NCBI GenBank assembly: GCA_030748635.1
Contig: JASMLP010000020.1
Location: forward strand, 1 to 64,000
Reading direction: 5' to 3'
Length of the DNA: 64,000 nucleotides
Source: Planctomycetota bacterium
GTDB lineage: Bacteria > Planctomycetota > JACQVV01 > JASMLP01
Shown: piece after piece, positions 27,942 to 37,603 of the stretch
Numbering within the stretch: the stretch's first letter is position 1
Layout of the letters: each line of letters starts with the position of its first letter
Position numbers and translations under genes: made by a program
The notes under the pieces: model-generated
Databases searched by the model: none
Told to the model about the DNA's origin: nothing
Seen by the model: only the letters and a program-made list of their open reading frames with translations

Positions 27942-28559
27942 ATGAATCATCCCCTGAAGACCCGAAGGCGAGAGTCTTTGGGCCGTCGAGACGCTTTCAC
28001 CATCATTGAGCTCCTCGTGGTGATGGCAATCATTGGACTTTTATCTGGGATGCTTCTTCCGGCGCTCCAGAGCATCAAAGAAAAAGCCCGTCAAGCGCAG
28101 TGCAAATCCAACTTGAAGCAGATCGGTCTTGGATTGGCGGCCTACCAGACCGCCTACGATCGCTATCCCGTTTCTTCGGGCGCAGCCCTTCTCGGCGCTC
28201 TCTACGCCACCGATCATGTTCCCGACAGCGCAGTTTTCATCTGTCCCAGTAGCAATGATCCGTCCAGCGACACCTTGCTACTACAGTCCTTTACCGCCAA
28301 CCGTACCGGCAGTCGACGGGCGCTATCCGACGGCACGAGTTATCAGGCACGGAACAACCGTTCCGGTTCCTCCTGGCAAATCAATGCACGGGCAATCCGC
28401 AATGCGTCGAAGACTTCGTTGGCCAGCGACGACGACGCCGCCTATCACAGTGGGGACGCGGATACTATTTTCATACTGCTTTTCCTCGACGGACACGTGG
28501 AGGAGATCAATAACCAGCGGGTGGACTTTACCGCTTTGCTTAAACCCCTGGAGCCCTAG
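27942..28559 (+). CDS. Type II secretion/pilin-like pseudopilin (H-X9-DG type)
   Basis: A 205-residue protein starting at ATG 27942 with GGAGAAA just upstream. A basic leader ([13 protein letters not shown]) precedes the classic prepilin segment [16 protein letters not shown], so prepilin peptidase should cut before the Phe and methylate it. The Glu at position 5 of the mature form is present. The C-terminal end has [19 protein letters not shown], the H-to-DG motif common in the abundant pseudopilins of planctomycetes and Verrucomicrobia. No secretion ATPase or secretin gene is near. It uses the same upstream element as the two preceding genes. Confidence 0.88.
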   Translation: MNHPLKTRRRESLGRRDAFTIIELLVVMAIIGLLSGMLLPALQSIKEKARQAQCKSNLKQIGLGLAAYQTAYDRYPVSSGAALLGALYATDHVPDSAVFICPSSNDPSSDTLLLQSFTANRTGSRRALSDGTSYQARNNRSGSSWQINARAIRNASKTSLASDDDAAYHSGDADTIFILLFLDGHVEEINNQRVDFTALLKPLEP

Positions 28560-28658
28560 GTATCGCGGGTTTGCATCGGGGTTCCATTTGATTCCGATAT
28601 CCGCATCTGTCCGGGTTTGTTTTCGGGCGGAGAATGCGGTTTGGAGCCGTCGTCTCGG

Positions 28659-31600
28659 TTAGCGCTTTCGGCGAGATCGAAATTCCTCGATGGCTTCGCG
28701 ATGAGGAGAGTTGGGCAAGATCTGGAGATGTCGCTGATAGTCCTTCTCGGCCGCATCGAATCGGTTGAGTGTTTCGTGCGCCTTCCCACGAGCGAAGTGT
28801 GCACTGGCATGGTGCGGTTTGAGTTCGATGGCGCGGTCGAGGGAGGAGATGGCTTCTTCGAATCGACCGGTTTCTGTCAAGGTGTTACCGAGATTGAAGT
28901 GGGCGGGAGCGTAATTTTCATTCATGGCAATTGCTTGGCGGTAGTCATGAATGGCTTTCTTGATCTGATCGAGTTCCAGATAGGCGTTACCTCGAAGCAT
29001 GTATCCTCGAAAAAGCTGTGGTTGTAATTCGATGGCCGTGTCGAAGTCTTCGATTGCTTGGTGGGGGCGGTTCGAACGCAGATAGCAGGTTCCTCGGCCC
29101 AGATATGCTTCGGTGAATTGCGGATCGATCTGGAGTGCCCGATCGAAAGCGCCAATGGCGGCTTGGAATTGACCGAGTTCATACAAGGTGTTTCCCAGGT
29201 TGATCCGGGGTTCGACGGTAGTCGGGTCGAGTTCGATGGCTCGTTGGAAATGGGGCGAGGCTCGGTCGTAGCGACCCATGAAAGCCAGAATGATGCCGGA
29301 ACTGTTCCACGGACCGGGATGTCGAGGGTTGAGTTCCTGGGCCCGTGAGAGGTCGGCAAGGGCGGCCTGGTACGTGTCTGCTCGATGACTGAAAAGCATT
29401 CCACGACCGTACCAGGCTTCGAAACAGTTGGGATCGAGTTCGAGGCAGCGTGTGTAATCGGAGGTTGCTCGATCGGCCTGCGAAGTCAGGCGAAAGGATT
29501 CTCCGCGAAGAAGTCGGGCGCGAAGGTGATCGGGCTCTCGATCGAGAACCAGGGTGAGATCTTGGATCGCCCCGGCTACATTCCTGCGGGCCAGTCGGAG
29601 GCGGGCTCGATCGATGAGACCTTCGGTGGAATCGGGGGTTTGCTTGGAGGTGGATTCGGGTATGTTTCCGAAATGACGTTCGATCTGTGTCCAGGTTGCG
29701 GAGTCGGATCCGAATCGGTCCCGAACGCGCACCAGATAGGGTTCGGCCAGAGGATCTCCTGTTTTGCACAGCGCGATACCGGTTTCCACGACCAGTTTCC
29801 GGTCCTGGAGCACATCGAGCCAGGGGCCGAGCGCCTTGGCGGTTCCGGGTGCGTGGAGATGGGGAAGAATACGTCCTATAAACCGGGAGAGGTCTCGCTC
29901 CGACACATCCCAAAGGGTGGGTCCGTCTTGGCCTTTTGCCTTTGCGATGAGTGGAGGAAGACATTGGGTGAGGAGCAGGAAGGTCTGACGATCTTGGTAG
30001 CCGAGAACTTCCGCAACCAGATCTTCAAACGACGGGGCGTTCGCTGGACGATCCTTGCGAAAAAGCCCCCGCTGGATATCTGCAAGAATGTTGACCAGTC
30101 GTTTTCGACGCCACACCAGAAGTTGGGAGCGCTTGTGCTCGATGTTCTTCTTCCAGTCGAGAACGCGTTGTTCACTGACTCCGAAGGTGGTCAGTCTTCG
30201 GAACGTTTCCTCGGCAAAAAGATAATCACGACCGGCCAGGGCCATCTGAGCGATGGCCAAACCGAGTTCGAGGCGGAGAGTTCGAGAAGCTTGATGGTTT
30301 GGATCGAGAACCATCAGATTGTCGAGAGAACGGGTCATGGACAGGTATTGGTGGATGGTTTGATTTCGACGTTCTCGCTGATGGATGGACTCGTGGATCG
30401 ATCGACCGCTGAGGAGGTCGACGATTGGATATTCAGTGGTCAGGTCCTGAATCGACCCGATGGCATCCCTTTCGCTCTGGATCTGGAGGACGGTTTCGTC
30501 GATTTGCTGCTGCTGGAGGTTCGATTCATACCGACGGAGTCCAAGAAGAGAGAGGAAACCCAGCACGAGTATGGTGATGGCCACAGCCAAACTACGGCGA
30601 TTGCGAATCGACCACTTGTACAGAATTCCGAGCAACCCATAGCGATAGGCGGTCAGAGTTTGTCCGTCGAGATAGGAGCGAATGTCGGCTGCGAGATCGG
30701 AAACCTCGGGGTATCGATTCTTTTTGTCTGGGGCCATCGCTTTCAGAACGACTGCTTCAAGATCGGCCGGGATTCGGGCCTGTGGGGTTCGAGTGCGCGG
30801 TGGGATCAGAGAACCGGACTGAACCGCGACCAAGGTTTCGTACGTGCTCTGAGTCCGGAAGGGGGGTTCGAGGGTGAGAATCTCGTACAGAATCGCTCCC
30901 AGGGAATAGAGATCACTTTGGGTGTCGATCGCGTCCAGGTTGGATTCGGCCTGTTCGGGCGACATGTAGATCGGTGTGCCCAGAAGAGCCCCCTCTTGGG
31001 TTTGGAGAGAATCCCAATCGCATGATTCGTTGCGGGTGGGGGTCCTTTGTTCGGACTCTGGTTGCGAGATGACTGATGGGTTGGAAGTCAGGGACTTGGA
31101 CAGTCCCCAATCCATGACGAGAACTTCTCCGAAGGCTCCGATCATGATGTTGGCCGGTTTCAGGTCTCGATGGATGACTCGACGGGAATGAGCGAAGGCC
31201 ATCGCATCGCAGGCTTTGAGAAAGTCCCCCAGGTCTCGGGTTCCGTCGTGTGTGCTGCGGAGGCGGGTGATGCGATTTCGAGTAGACTGTAGTTTCTGGG
31301 CCAAGGACTCGCCTTCCACGAGTTTCATGCAGAAGAAATGGGTTCCGTCGGAAGCTTGTCCCATATCGTAGATCGGAACGATATTGGGGTGTTCCAGTTG
31401 ACCGGTTATGCGTGCCTCTTGCTGGAAGCGCCGAAGGGTATGGGCGGTGGTTTCTCGATCCGGCCGAATGGTCTTGATGGCGACGCTGCGGCCGATTTTG
31501 GGGTCGGTGGCTCGTAGAACGAGGCCCATCCCTCCCTGGTCGATGACCTGGATGTCGGTGTATCGGGATAAGGGCAGGGTTGTGGGGTCGAGGGCGGAAG

Positions 31601-31706
31601 GTTCTTCTTCCAGGACACTGCGAATGCGGTCCCCTAGGCTTTCGGCTTCGGTGTCGGAGAGGTCCTGGAGGGAGTCCGGCTCGGGAGAGGGTTGAGTGGG
31701 GTTCAT
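28659..31706 (-). CDS. Ser/Thr protein kinase with TPR tail
   Basis: A 1015-residue Hanks-type kinase. The kinase domain (about 48-330) has the Gly loop IDQGGMGLVLRA, VAIKTIRP, catalytic loop [10 protein letters not shown], a DWG in place of DFG (VMDWGLSKSL), and GTPIYMSPEQ. DWG is frequent in this subgroup and is compatible with activity. One TM helix follows (about 375-392, SLAVAITILVLGFLSLLGL). The C-terminal region, presumably periplasmic, carries about eight TPR repeats (about 690-1000; RAIELDPTTVEPRINLG, RALQIDPQFTEAYLGRG). It overlaps the upstream ECF sigma gene by four bases (ATGA), so the two are translated together. Such ECF/kinase pairs are a planctomycete hallmark. Confidence 0.93.
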   Translation of the reverse strand: MNPTQPSPEPDSLQDLSDTEAESLGDRIRSVLEEEPSALDPTTLPLSRYTDIQVIDQGGMGLVLRATDPKIGRSVAIKTIRPDRETTAHTLRRFQQEARITGQLEHPNIVPIYDMGQASDGTHFFCMKLVEGESLAQKLQSTRNRITRLRSTHDGTRDLGDFLKACDAMAFAHSRRVIHRDLKPANIMIGAFGEVLVMDWGLSKSLTSNPSVISQPESEQRTPTRNESCDWDSLQTQEGALLGTPIYMSPEQAESNLDAIDTQSDLYSLGAILYEILTLEPPFRTQSTYETLVAVQSGSLIPPRTRTPQARIPADLEAVVLKAMAPDKKNRYPEVSDLAADIRSYLDGQTLTAYRYGLLGILYKWSIRNRRSLAVAITILVLGFLSLLGLRRYESNLQQQQIDETVLQIQSERDAIGSIQDLTTEYPIVDLLSGRSIHESIHQRERRNQTIHQYLSMTRSLDNLMVLDPNHQASRTLRLELGLAIAQMALAGRDYLFAEETFRRLTTFGVSEQRVLDWKKNIEHKRSQLLVWRRKRLVNILADIQRGLFRKDRPANAPSFEDLVAEVLGYQDRQTFLLLTQCLPPLIAKAKGQDGPTLWDVSERDLSRFIGRILPHLHAPGTAKALGPWLDVLQDRKLVVETGIALCKTGDPLAEPYLVRVRDRFGSDSATWTQIERHFGNIPESTSKQTPDSTEGLIDRARLRLARRNVAGAIQDLTLVLDREPDHLRARLLRGESFRLTSQADRATSDYTRCLELDPNCFEAWYGRGMLFSHRADTYQAALADLSRAQELNPRHPGPWNSSGIILAFMGRYDRASPHFQRAIELDPTTVEPRINLGNTLYELGQFQAAIGAFDRALQIDPQFTEAYLGRGTCYLRSNRPHQAIEDFDTAIELQPQLFRGYMLRGNAYLELDQIKKAIHDYRQAIAMNENYAPAHFNLGNTLTETGRFEEAISSLDRAIELKPHHASAHFARGKAHETLNRFDAAEKDYQRHLQILPNSPHREAIEEFRSRRKR

Positions 31707-32503
31707 CCGAAGAGTTCGCTCATTTCGGACTCGTAATCTTCATGGGAGGAAACCTGCTCCCGGATTTCGGCTTTGAGGATTCGGGTGAACTCCGAGCTCG
31801 CCCACTGCAGGCCGTAGTTGACCTGGGGTTCGGTCAGCCCGAGTTCCCGAGAGAGTTCTTTTCTTGTGGGCCGTTGCCCGTAGGTGTATTCGATTCGATA
31901 ACGAGCAAACGCTTCCGCTTGTTCCGGTTTGCCTATTTCCTGGGCATATTCGCGTAGACGCTTCAAGGCGTTGTGGACCACCGTTTTCTTCCAGTCCTCA
32001 TGAAAAAGGGTTTCCGCTTCCTCGGGAGACGGGGCAGGGTCGGCAACGTCGAAGGGAATGTCTTGGTGAAGCAAAAAGTCGATCGAGAGAAGAGGGCCGC
32101 TCTGTGGATGTCGCACCTGGCGGTTGGCGTCTCGTCGGACGTTGCTCAGGAAATGGCGCAAAGTTGTACAGACAAAATTCCGAAAACGTCCCTTTTCGGC
32201 GTCGACGGAGCGGACGAAGTCTTTCTCGAGAAATTGGAGAAAAAAGGCCTGGCAGAGATCTTTGGCCTCTTCGGGATGCTTGTTCCAGTTGCGACGGATA
32301 TAGAAATAGACCGGTGGCCAGTAGCGGTTGCAAAGGGTTTCGAGGCTGACTCGAAAGTGGGATTCCTCGGGGTCCTGGCAGCCTTCGATAAGGCTCCAGT
32401 GGGTGGATGGAAAGGGTTGTTTGGATTGGGTTTCGTTTTCGGCAGGGACCGGTTTTCGTGGGGACTTGGATTCATCGGGGAGGGAAGAGTCGTGTTCGGT
32501 CAT
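31703..32503 (-). CDS. ECF-type RNA polymerase sigma factor
   Basis: A 266-residue sigma factor. ATG 32503 is chosen since upstream residues are Arg/Pro-rich and look non-coding; the Shine-Dalgarno is weak. Region 2 spans about 60-130 (RYWPPVYFYIRRN, DLCQAFFLQFLEKDFV, GRFRNFVCTTLRHFLSN), and region 4 about 185-250 (EAFARYRIEYTYGQRPTRKELSRELGLTEPQVNYGL, a helix-turn-helix, residues quoted here in two adjoining parts). It is translationally coupled to the TPR kinase. The kinase probably controls it, since no anti-sigma factor is adjacent. Target promoters unknown. Confidence 0.85.
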   Translation of the reverse strand: MTEHDSSLPDESKSPRKPVPAENETQSKQPFPSTHWSLIEGCQDPEESHFRVSLETLCNRYWPPVYFYIRRNWNKHPEEAKDLCQAFFLQFLEKDFVRSVDAEKGRFRNFVCTTLRHFLSNVRRDANRQVRHPQSGPLLSIDFLLHQDIPFDVADPAPSPEEAETLFHEDWKKTVVHNALKRLREYAQEIGKPEQAEAFARYRIEYTYGQRPTRKELSRELGLTEPQVNYGLQWASSEFTRILKAEIREQVSSHEDYESEMSELFG

Positions 32504-32586
32504 GGGTGAAATCAGTATACCGAAAGGATCCGTTTTCTCTTGGATGGGTAAGGAGGCGAGTGGTGCAGGAAGACGTTTTGAGAAGG

Positions 32587-33465
32587 TCAAACCAGAGGAA
32601 TCGGGATCCGGTCGACTCCACCTTTTTCGTTGCGACGCAAAAGAGTGAGCCGATCGTGGCCGGATGCGATCAGGGTCCGGCGGCATTGGTGGAGGTGGCC
32701 TCCCACCTCGTCGGGTCCGTGGCTGTCGTCTCCCAGGGTGACTTCCACTCCAAGAGCACGAGCCGATTCGAGGATGTTGCGTCCCGGATAGGGCTCGGAA
32801 AGTCCTTTTTTGAGGGCTCGTCCGTTGACTTCGATCACCGATCCGAACGCTCGCGCCGCCTCGAGGGATCGTTCCACTCCGCGGCGAAAGGTCGGGCTTT
32901 CGAGCGGTTCGGGTGCGAAAATCTTGATTAGATCGAGATGGCCAACGACTTCGGGGCGCAGAGTTTCGATCATCGTGACGACCGTATCGAAATAGTCCTC
33001 GACCAGACGCAGGACACTCCCGCAGGTGTCGGCGGCCTGTTGCCAGGACGCCTCGTTCATGTCGATGAGGACTTCCCGCACATAATGGACCGAACCGACG
33101 AGGTAGTCGAGGTGGTGTCGGTCTCGAAGAAAAGCGACTTCTTCAGCGTAGCGTTGCGGGGGAACCACTTCACACTCCATCCCCTTCAGGAGAGGAATCT
33201 GGTGGCCGTACCGGGCTTGGATCCGGTCGAACTCGACCGAATAGTTTTCGAACATCGCGACCAGGTCGTTTGGAGTGAGGCCCGCTTCGACCTCGTCTTC
33301 GGCCAGATCCTGATCTCGAAATCGAGGCATGTGTTCACTCACCCCCAGAGCGGCGAAGCCCTGGGAAATCGCGGACTGGACGATCTCTTCCAGAGTTCCG
33401 TGGGCGTGATTGCAGAAAGCCCCCGAATGTCCGCCGTGAAAGGAGACTAACCAAGGGGTCGTCAC
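32587..33465 (-). CDS. PHP-domain histidinol-phosphatase-like protein
   Basis: A 292-residue PHP phosphoesterase of the HisJ/HisK type. The start is GTG 33465, overlapping the stop of the upstream pseudouridine synthase as GTGA. Metal-binding motifs are FHGGHSGAFCNHAHG near the N-terminus, GVSEHMPR, KGMECEVVP, DYLVGSVHYV, VVGHLDLIK and GDDSHGPDEVGG at the end, all as in histidinol phosphatase PHP enzymes. It may dephosphorylate histidinol phosphate, but no his genes are near and related PHP proteins act on other phosphoesters. The first motif is normally H-x-H; here it is HGGHSG. Confidence 0.85.
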   Translation of the reverse strand: MTTPWLVSFHGGHSGAFCNHAHGTLEEIVQSAISQGFAALGVSEHMPRFRDQDLAEDEVEAGLTPNDLVAMFENYSVEFDRIQARYGHQIPLLKGMECEVVPPQRYAEEVAFLRDRHHLDYLVGSVHYVREVLIDMNEASWQQAADTCGSVLRLVEDYFDTVVTMIETLRPEVVGHLDLIKIFAPEPLESPTFRRGVERSLEAARAFGSVIEVNGRALKKGLSEPYPGRNILESARALGVEVTLGDDSHGPDEVGGHLHQCRRTLIASGHDRLTLLRRNEKGGVDRIPIPLV

Positions 33466-34376
33466 GAGAGCTTCTCCAGGGTTTGGATCGCGTACTGGAA
33501 ATCGTCGGGGGGGGGGGCCTCGAAGCGCATTTGGTTGCCGGTTTGAGGATGTTCGAACTGGATCGCCTGGGCGTGGAGCGCGTGACGATCCAGGAAAGAA
33601 CACGGCGATCCGTAGAGAGAGTCGGAAAGTACTGGATGTCCCTTGTGCGCGAGGTGCAGTCGAATCTGATGGGTTCGGCCGGTGACCGGTCGGGCGAGGA
33701 TCAGGCTGGCCTGGCTTCCAAAGGTGCGCAGGACCTCGAAGTGGGTGGTGGAATCCTTGCCGCCGGCAACGATTCGGCGTCGATTTTTCATCTCGGGGTC
33801 GCGGTCGATCGGTGCCTCGACGGTGAAGCGAGTTGCAGGAGGAATGCCAGTCACCAGAGCAAGGTACTCTTTGTCCATTTTGCGTTCGCGAAAGAGTTGA
33901 TGGATGGGGGCGACGATTTGCTTGCATTTGCCGAATAGAACCACGCCGGAGGTGTTCCAGTCGAGACGATGGAGAACATAGGGTTCTCGGCTCAGGTAAC
34001 CGACGACCCGGTTGACGAGGCTACCTCCGAGGTGACGATGAGAGGGTTGAAAGTTGATTCCGGGCGGTTTGTCTAGAACGAGGAGTTCCTCGTCCTCATG
34101 GAGGATCACGATCGGGTCATGATCGGCGACCAGTGGACCCCCGGGGGGATGGGGGAGTTTGAGGAGAATGGTATCTCCCAGAAGAACTCTATCGGATCCG
34201 GCCGGTATTTCGCCGTTGAGCAGTACATCTCCAGCTTCAATACGCTTTCGGATGAATTCCAGCGATAGAGAGAGGTATCGACTCTGGAGATATTCGTCGA
34301 GAGACCGACCGCGGGCACGACGGCCGGCACGGAAGGTGAATGTGCGCTCTGGATGATCGGTCTGGGAGCCGGACAC
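33462..34376 (-). CDS. RluA/RluD-family pseudouridine synthase
   Basis: A 304-residue RNA pseudouridine synthase. Start is GTG 34376, three bases after the stop of the upstream DUF3179 gene. An S4 RNA-binding domain (about 24-80; RSLDEYLQSRYLSLSLEFIR) is followed by the catalytic domain with YVLHRLDWNTSGVVLF, whose Asp is the catalytic residue, and RTHQIRLHLAHKGHPVLSDSLYG. Near the 3' end the coding strand has a run of 11 C (33507-33517) coding for part of EAPPPDDF. A -1 slip there would continue in the frame of the downstream PHP gene. Substrate (rRNA or tRNA site) cannot be named. Confidence 0.92.
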   Translation of the reverse strand: MSGSQTDHPERTFTFRAGRRARGRSLDEYLQSRYLSLSLEFIRKRIEAGDVLLNGEIPAGSDRVLLGDTILLKLPHPPGGPLVADHDPIVILHEDEELLVLDKPPGINFQPSHRHLGGSLVNRVVGYLSREPYVLHRLDWNTSGVVLFGKCKQIVAPIHQLFRERKMDKEYLALVTGIPPATRFTVEAPIDRDPEMKNRRRIVAGGKDSTTHFEVLRTFGSQASLILARPVTGRTHQIRLHLAHKGHPVLSDSLYGSPCSFLDRHALHAQAIQFEHPQTGNQMRFEAPPPDDFQYAIQTLEKLS

Positions 34377-34379
34377 AGG

Positions 34380-35696
34380 CTATTCTTCGGGCTGGTACAG
34401 GGTGGTGTCGCCAGCCGCCGACCAGGATTCCCAGGAAACAACCACTCCACCGATGGGCTTCAACTGGGCACCGCGTAGAGGACCCCGAAAACAGTATCCC
34501 AAAAGATCCCAGAAGCTGCCGGTGGAGCGATCCTTGACCTGAAAGGTATCGGTTCGTTCGCGGTCGAAGACCAGGATTCGTTTACCCAGGCGTACCTCAT
34601 AGGCCAGAGCGAACGATCCACCTGGAGGGCGAAAGATCGCCACGGGCCTTTTTCCAACTCGCTCAACCACGACGCCACGGTCGAGTTCGATCAGAGGGTA
34701 AAATCGTCGTTCGTCATCGAGAGCGATTCCGAATCCGATTCGATCGGCTTTCAGTCGAGTATCGTTGCGGACAACGGTCCGGGCGGGATCGTTCAGACGT
34801 CGGCGCTGGCGCTGTTTTTTCTCGAGTAATTTCTGGATTTTCGAGGAAATGCCGACCGTGGTCGATTTGGGCCGAAGCTCTTTCCAGTTTTCCCATGTGG
34901 CGCGAAGGGTGGGGACTGGAGTCAGTTTTCGGCCCACCATGGGACCGATGAGAGCTTCCCCGGTTACAGCAGACCAGAGGGTGCCTGTTTGTTGATCGCG
35001 GATCAGAAGACCGGCGTTGTAAACACCGAAAAGACTGAAGGTCAATGTTCGCCCGGCGACATTTCTTCCGAACGCGACCATCGAATCCGCATAAGGGTCC
35101 GCCAGAAGGAAAATCGAACGGCCGCCCACCTTGTCGGGAACCAGTCGATAGCGCGTGACGAGACGACTTGGATAAGACCGAAATGAATTTTCGACTCGTA
35201 TGGCGATCATCGGCTCTTCGTTTTCGAGTTGAGTCCGCGAAACCGGGGCGGAAGTTACCGAGTATACCGGGCGGGTCATCGACCCTTCGATTCGGGGAAA
35301 GATCTTCTTGGGGTCGACTCCAGGAAGAACCTTTTTCCCTCGGGTCGATAACGTCCCCAGCGCATTCTGGTCCTCCTTGTTCACCTCCTGTACGGTTTTT
35401 TGGATCAGACTCAAGGCCGACTGACCTTTTCCTCTTTTCAGGAGTTTGCGAGCTTCCTTGATTGCTTGGTCGAAGGCACGAACCGAGACTCCCGCGTTAC
35501 GCAGTTCGCCCACGGCCTTCTCCAGTTCGAGGATTTGCTGTTCGATCTTTTCCTGGCCCTTTTGGGCGGTTGCCGGAAAAGAAAAACCGAAAACCAGGAG
35601 AAGGATCAGAATCTCAAGGGGGTGTATACGGCTTTTGAGCGGCCTTTGCGGGTATTCAGGAGTGTGTGAATCGGGAGTGAGTCGGGGTAAAAACAT
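34380..35696 (-). CDS. Exported DUF3179 protein
   Basis: A 438-residue secreted protein. The export segment is about 27-45 (LEILILLLVFGFSFPATAQ). A helical stretch (about 46-110, with KIEQQILELEKAVGELR) leads to the DUF3179 region, which is recognised by its repeated pattern: GTLWSAVTGEALIGPMVG with TWENWKELRPKST, and GSFWDLLGYCFRGPLRG with SWESW. DUF3179 proteins are widespread in marine bacteria and their function is unknown. The helical N-terminal part may mediate oligomerisation. It heads a three-gene run (DUF3179, pseudouridine synthase, PHP) with near-zero spacing. Confidence 0.85.
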   Translation of the reverse strand: MFLPRLTPDSHTPEYPQRPLKSRIHPLEILILLLVFGFSFPATAQKGQEKIEQQILELEKAVGELRNAGVSVRAFDQAIKEARKLLKRGKGQSALSLIQKTVQEVNKEDQNALGTLSTRGKKVLPGVDPKKIFPRIEGSMTRPVYSVTSAPVSRTQLENEEPMIAIRVENSFRSYPSRLVTRYRLVPDKVGGRSIFLLADPYADSMVAFGRNVAGRTLTFSLFGVYNAGLLIRDQQTGTLWSAVTGEALIGPMVGRKLTPVPTLRATWENWKELRPKSTTVGISSKIQKLLEKKQRQRRRLNDPARTVVRNDTRLKADRIGFGIALDDERRFYPLIELDRGVVVERVGKRPVAIFRPPGGSFALAYEVRLGKRILVFDRERTDTFQVKDRSTGSFWDLLGYCFRGPLRGAQLKPIGGVVVSWESWSAAGDTTLYQPEE

Positions 35697-35819
35697 GATT
35701 CCGGCATCATACCGGGAATCGAAATTTTCGGCAGGTTCGGTCGGAACTTTTCTGGACCCCGGAAGCCTGGTCGGGAATCATGACGTTCGTCACTTTTCAA
35801 CGGTTTCTGGAGTTATCCC

Positions 35820-36971
35820 ATGCCGCGTTGCCCCGACCTCGTTCCTCGTTTTACTCCACTGGGCGTCGCTTCTTTTTCGCGATTGGCTCACCGAATGTAT
35901 TCCTGTTCGGGTCCAACCTATCCTCTACATATCGGTGATACCTGGATGGAGCCTGCGACAGGGTGTCGTATGGAAGATCTCAAAGTCGAGGAACATCCAG
36001 GGATGCATCGGTATGCGCCGGTGGGGGGGGTGCCCGCACTGCGAGATGCGATTCTCGAAAAAACACGCAGTGGGGAGGACCTTCCGGCTGAACGGGAAAA
36101 TGTACTGATCACCGCTGGAGCGACCGGAGGACTCTCGGCCGTTTTGATGACGTTGCTCGATCCTGGAGATGAAGTGCTTGTTCTGGCCCCCTACTGGCCT
36201 CTTATTGTCAATTCGGTCGAAGTGGTAGGTGGACGCGCGGTTGCCGTGCCGTTTTTCGAGACGAGTCACGATGCGAATAGTGCGGTGGAAACGGTGGAAA
36301 GATATCGGACCGAGGCAACGGTGGCGATCTACTGGAATACTCCACACAATCCGACCGGTCGGTTGCTGCCCAGGGATTGGTTGGCAGCTCTCTCGGACTG
36401 GGCCTGCAAGAAGGATCTCTGGATCCTCTCCGACGAGGTGTATGAAAATTACTCCTATGCTGGACCCCATGTCTATTCTCGCCCCATGGCGCCGGAACGA
36501 ACGGTTGCCGCTTACTCTTTTAGTAAGGCTTACGGGATGGCGGGAAATCGGTGTGGGTACGTGGTGGGTCCAGCAGAAATCGTGCGTGCCGCCTTGGGGG
36601 TGACTCGAAATACTGTCTATAGCATTTCTACCGCCGCTCAGCTTTCGGCTTTGAGTTGTTTGCAAGGAAAGGCTGACGCTTGGGTGGCTCAGGCGTCCAG
36701 GCAGTATCGGGAATTGGGAGAGGCCGCGGCCAAGCGTCTGGGGACCTCGCCACCGGAGGGCAGCACGTTCCTCTTTTTGGATGTAAAGGACAGTTTGGAT
36801 GATCGGGGCCTGGAGGGATGGCTGGCTGATTGTGCAGATGACGGTTTGTTGGTGGCACCGGGTATGAGTTTTGGCCCCTATCCGACGCACATCCGGGTGT
36901 GCTTCACCTGCGTGGAACCGAAGCGAGTTGAAGAGGGGGTCGAGAAGCTGGCGACCCATCTAGGGCGATAG
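35820..36971 (+). CDS. PLP-dependent aminotransferase, class I/II
   Basis: A 383-residue fold-type I aminotransferase. It shows the cofactor-site motifs ITAGATGGLSAV, YWNTPHNPTGRLL, LSDEVYENYSYAG and the Schiff-base lysine in YSFSKAYGMAGNRCGYV; the C-terminal Arg (THIRVCFTC) for the substrate carboxylate is present. Length is typical for aspartate or aromatic aminotransferase-like enzymes. The substrate cannot be fixed from sequence. It starts at ATG 35820, divergent from the DUF3179 gene with 123 bases between, and converges on the SixA-like gene. Confidence 0.9.
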   Translation: MPRCPDLVPRFTPLGVASFSRLAHRMYSCSGPTYPLHIGDTWMEPATGCRMEDLKVEEHPGMHRYAPVGGVPALRDAILEKTRSGEDLPAERENVLITAGATGGLSAVLMTLLDPGDEVLVLAPYWPLIVNSVEVVGGRAVAVPFFETSHDANSAVETVERYRTEATVAIYWNTPHNPTGRLLPRDWLAALSDWACKKDLWILSDEVYENYSYAGPHVYSRPMAPERTVAAYSFSKAYGMAGNRCGYVVGPAEIVRAALGVTRNTVYSISTAAQLSALSCLQGKADAWVAQASRQYRELGEAAAKRLGTSPPEGSTFLFLDVKDSLDDRGLEGWLADCADDGLLVAPGMSFGPYPTHIRVCFTCVEPKRVEEGVEKLATHLGR

Positions 36972-36980
36972 AGGAGACTT

Positions 36981-37466
36981 TCAAAGTTCTCGCGGTTTGA
37001 GAACGAATTGTAGGGTTCCGGAAAGGTTCTCGATTTCGGCCCAGCTTTCTGTTTTCAGGTCGATTCGGACCAGGCATGCGGTGGGCAAGAAGAGGTCTTG
37101 GTCGGTGAGTCGGGCCACCAGTTCTTCGAGATCGGGATTGTGACCAACGAGCAGAATCGACTGGTGCTCTCCTCCTTCCTCGGCGGCAACCTGTAGATAG
37201 GACCGCGAGCCTTCGAAATAGAGTTCGGAGCGGATGACTAGAGGGCATTGGGGATCCAGTTGGTCGAGAACTCTCTGAGCGGTTTGACGGGCACGCTTGG
37301 CCTTGGAACTCACGATGACTCCGGGAGAGAGGTTTCGGTTTTGGATCTCTTTTCCCATCCGGGTGGCCGCGCGGCGTCCCCGTTTTTTCAGAGGGCGTTG
37401 ATCGTCGCTGAGAGTTGTGTCCTTCCAGCTGGACTTTCCGTGTCGTAACAGGAGAAGTGTTTTCAT
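36981..37466 (-). CDS. sixA: SixA-like phosphohistidine phosphatase
   Basis: A 161-residue histidine phosphatase family protein. ATG 37466 gives the standard opening MKTLLLLRHGKSSW, with the RHG catalytic motif. Further marks are RPLKKRGRRAATRMG, SSKAKRARQTAQ and the second catalytic His in LLVGHNPDLEEL. SixA removes phosphate from histidine of phosphotransfer domains; in other bacteria close relatives act on small phosphates. No phosphorelay genes are nearby. Confidence 0.88.
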   Translation of the reverse strand: MKTLLLLRHGKSSWKDTTLSDDQRPLKKRGRRAATRMGKEIQNRNLSPGVIVSSKAKRARQTAQRVLDQLDPQCPLVIRSELYFEGSRSYLQVAAEEGGEHQSILLVGHNPDLEELVARLTDQDLFLPTACLVRIDLKTESWAEIENLSGTLQFVLKPREL

Positions 37467-37603
37467 GGGGCTTATTACCTGAATCAACCATTTTTAATTT
37501 TCATGTGGAATCTGTCCATATTCCTGCCGGATGGATGGAGTTGAAGAGCTCTTCGACTTTCAGGATTTGGAACCGATGGGGGTGGATCGGGTAAAGTGTA
37601 TTC

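Noticed and set aside
29385-31025. 546-codon plus-strand open frame
   Set aside because: It is antisense to the TPR kinase, whose motifs are unmistakable; high GC and skewed codon use create such frames.
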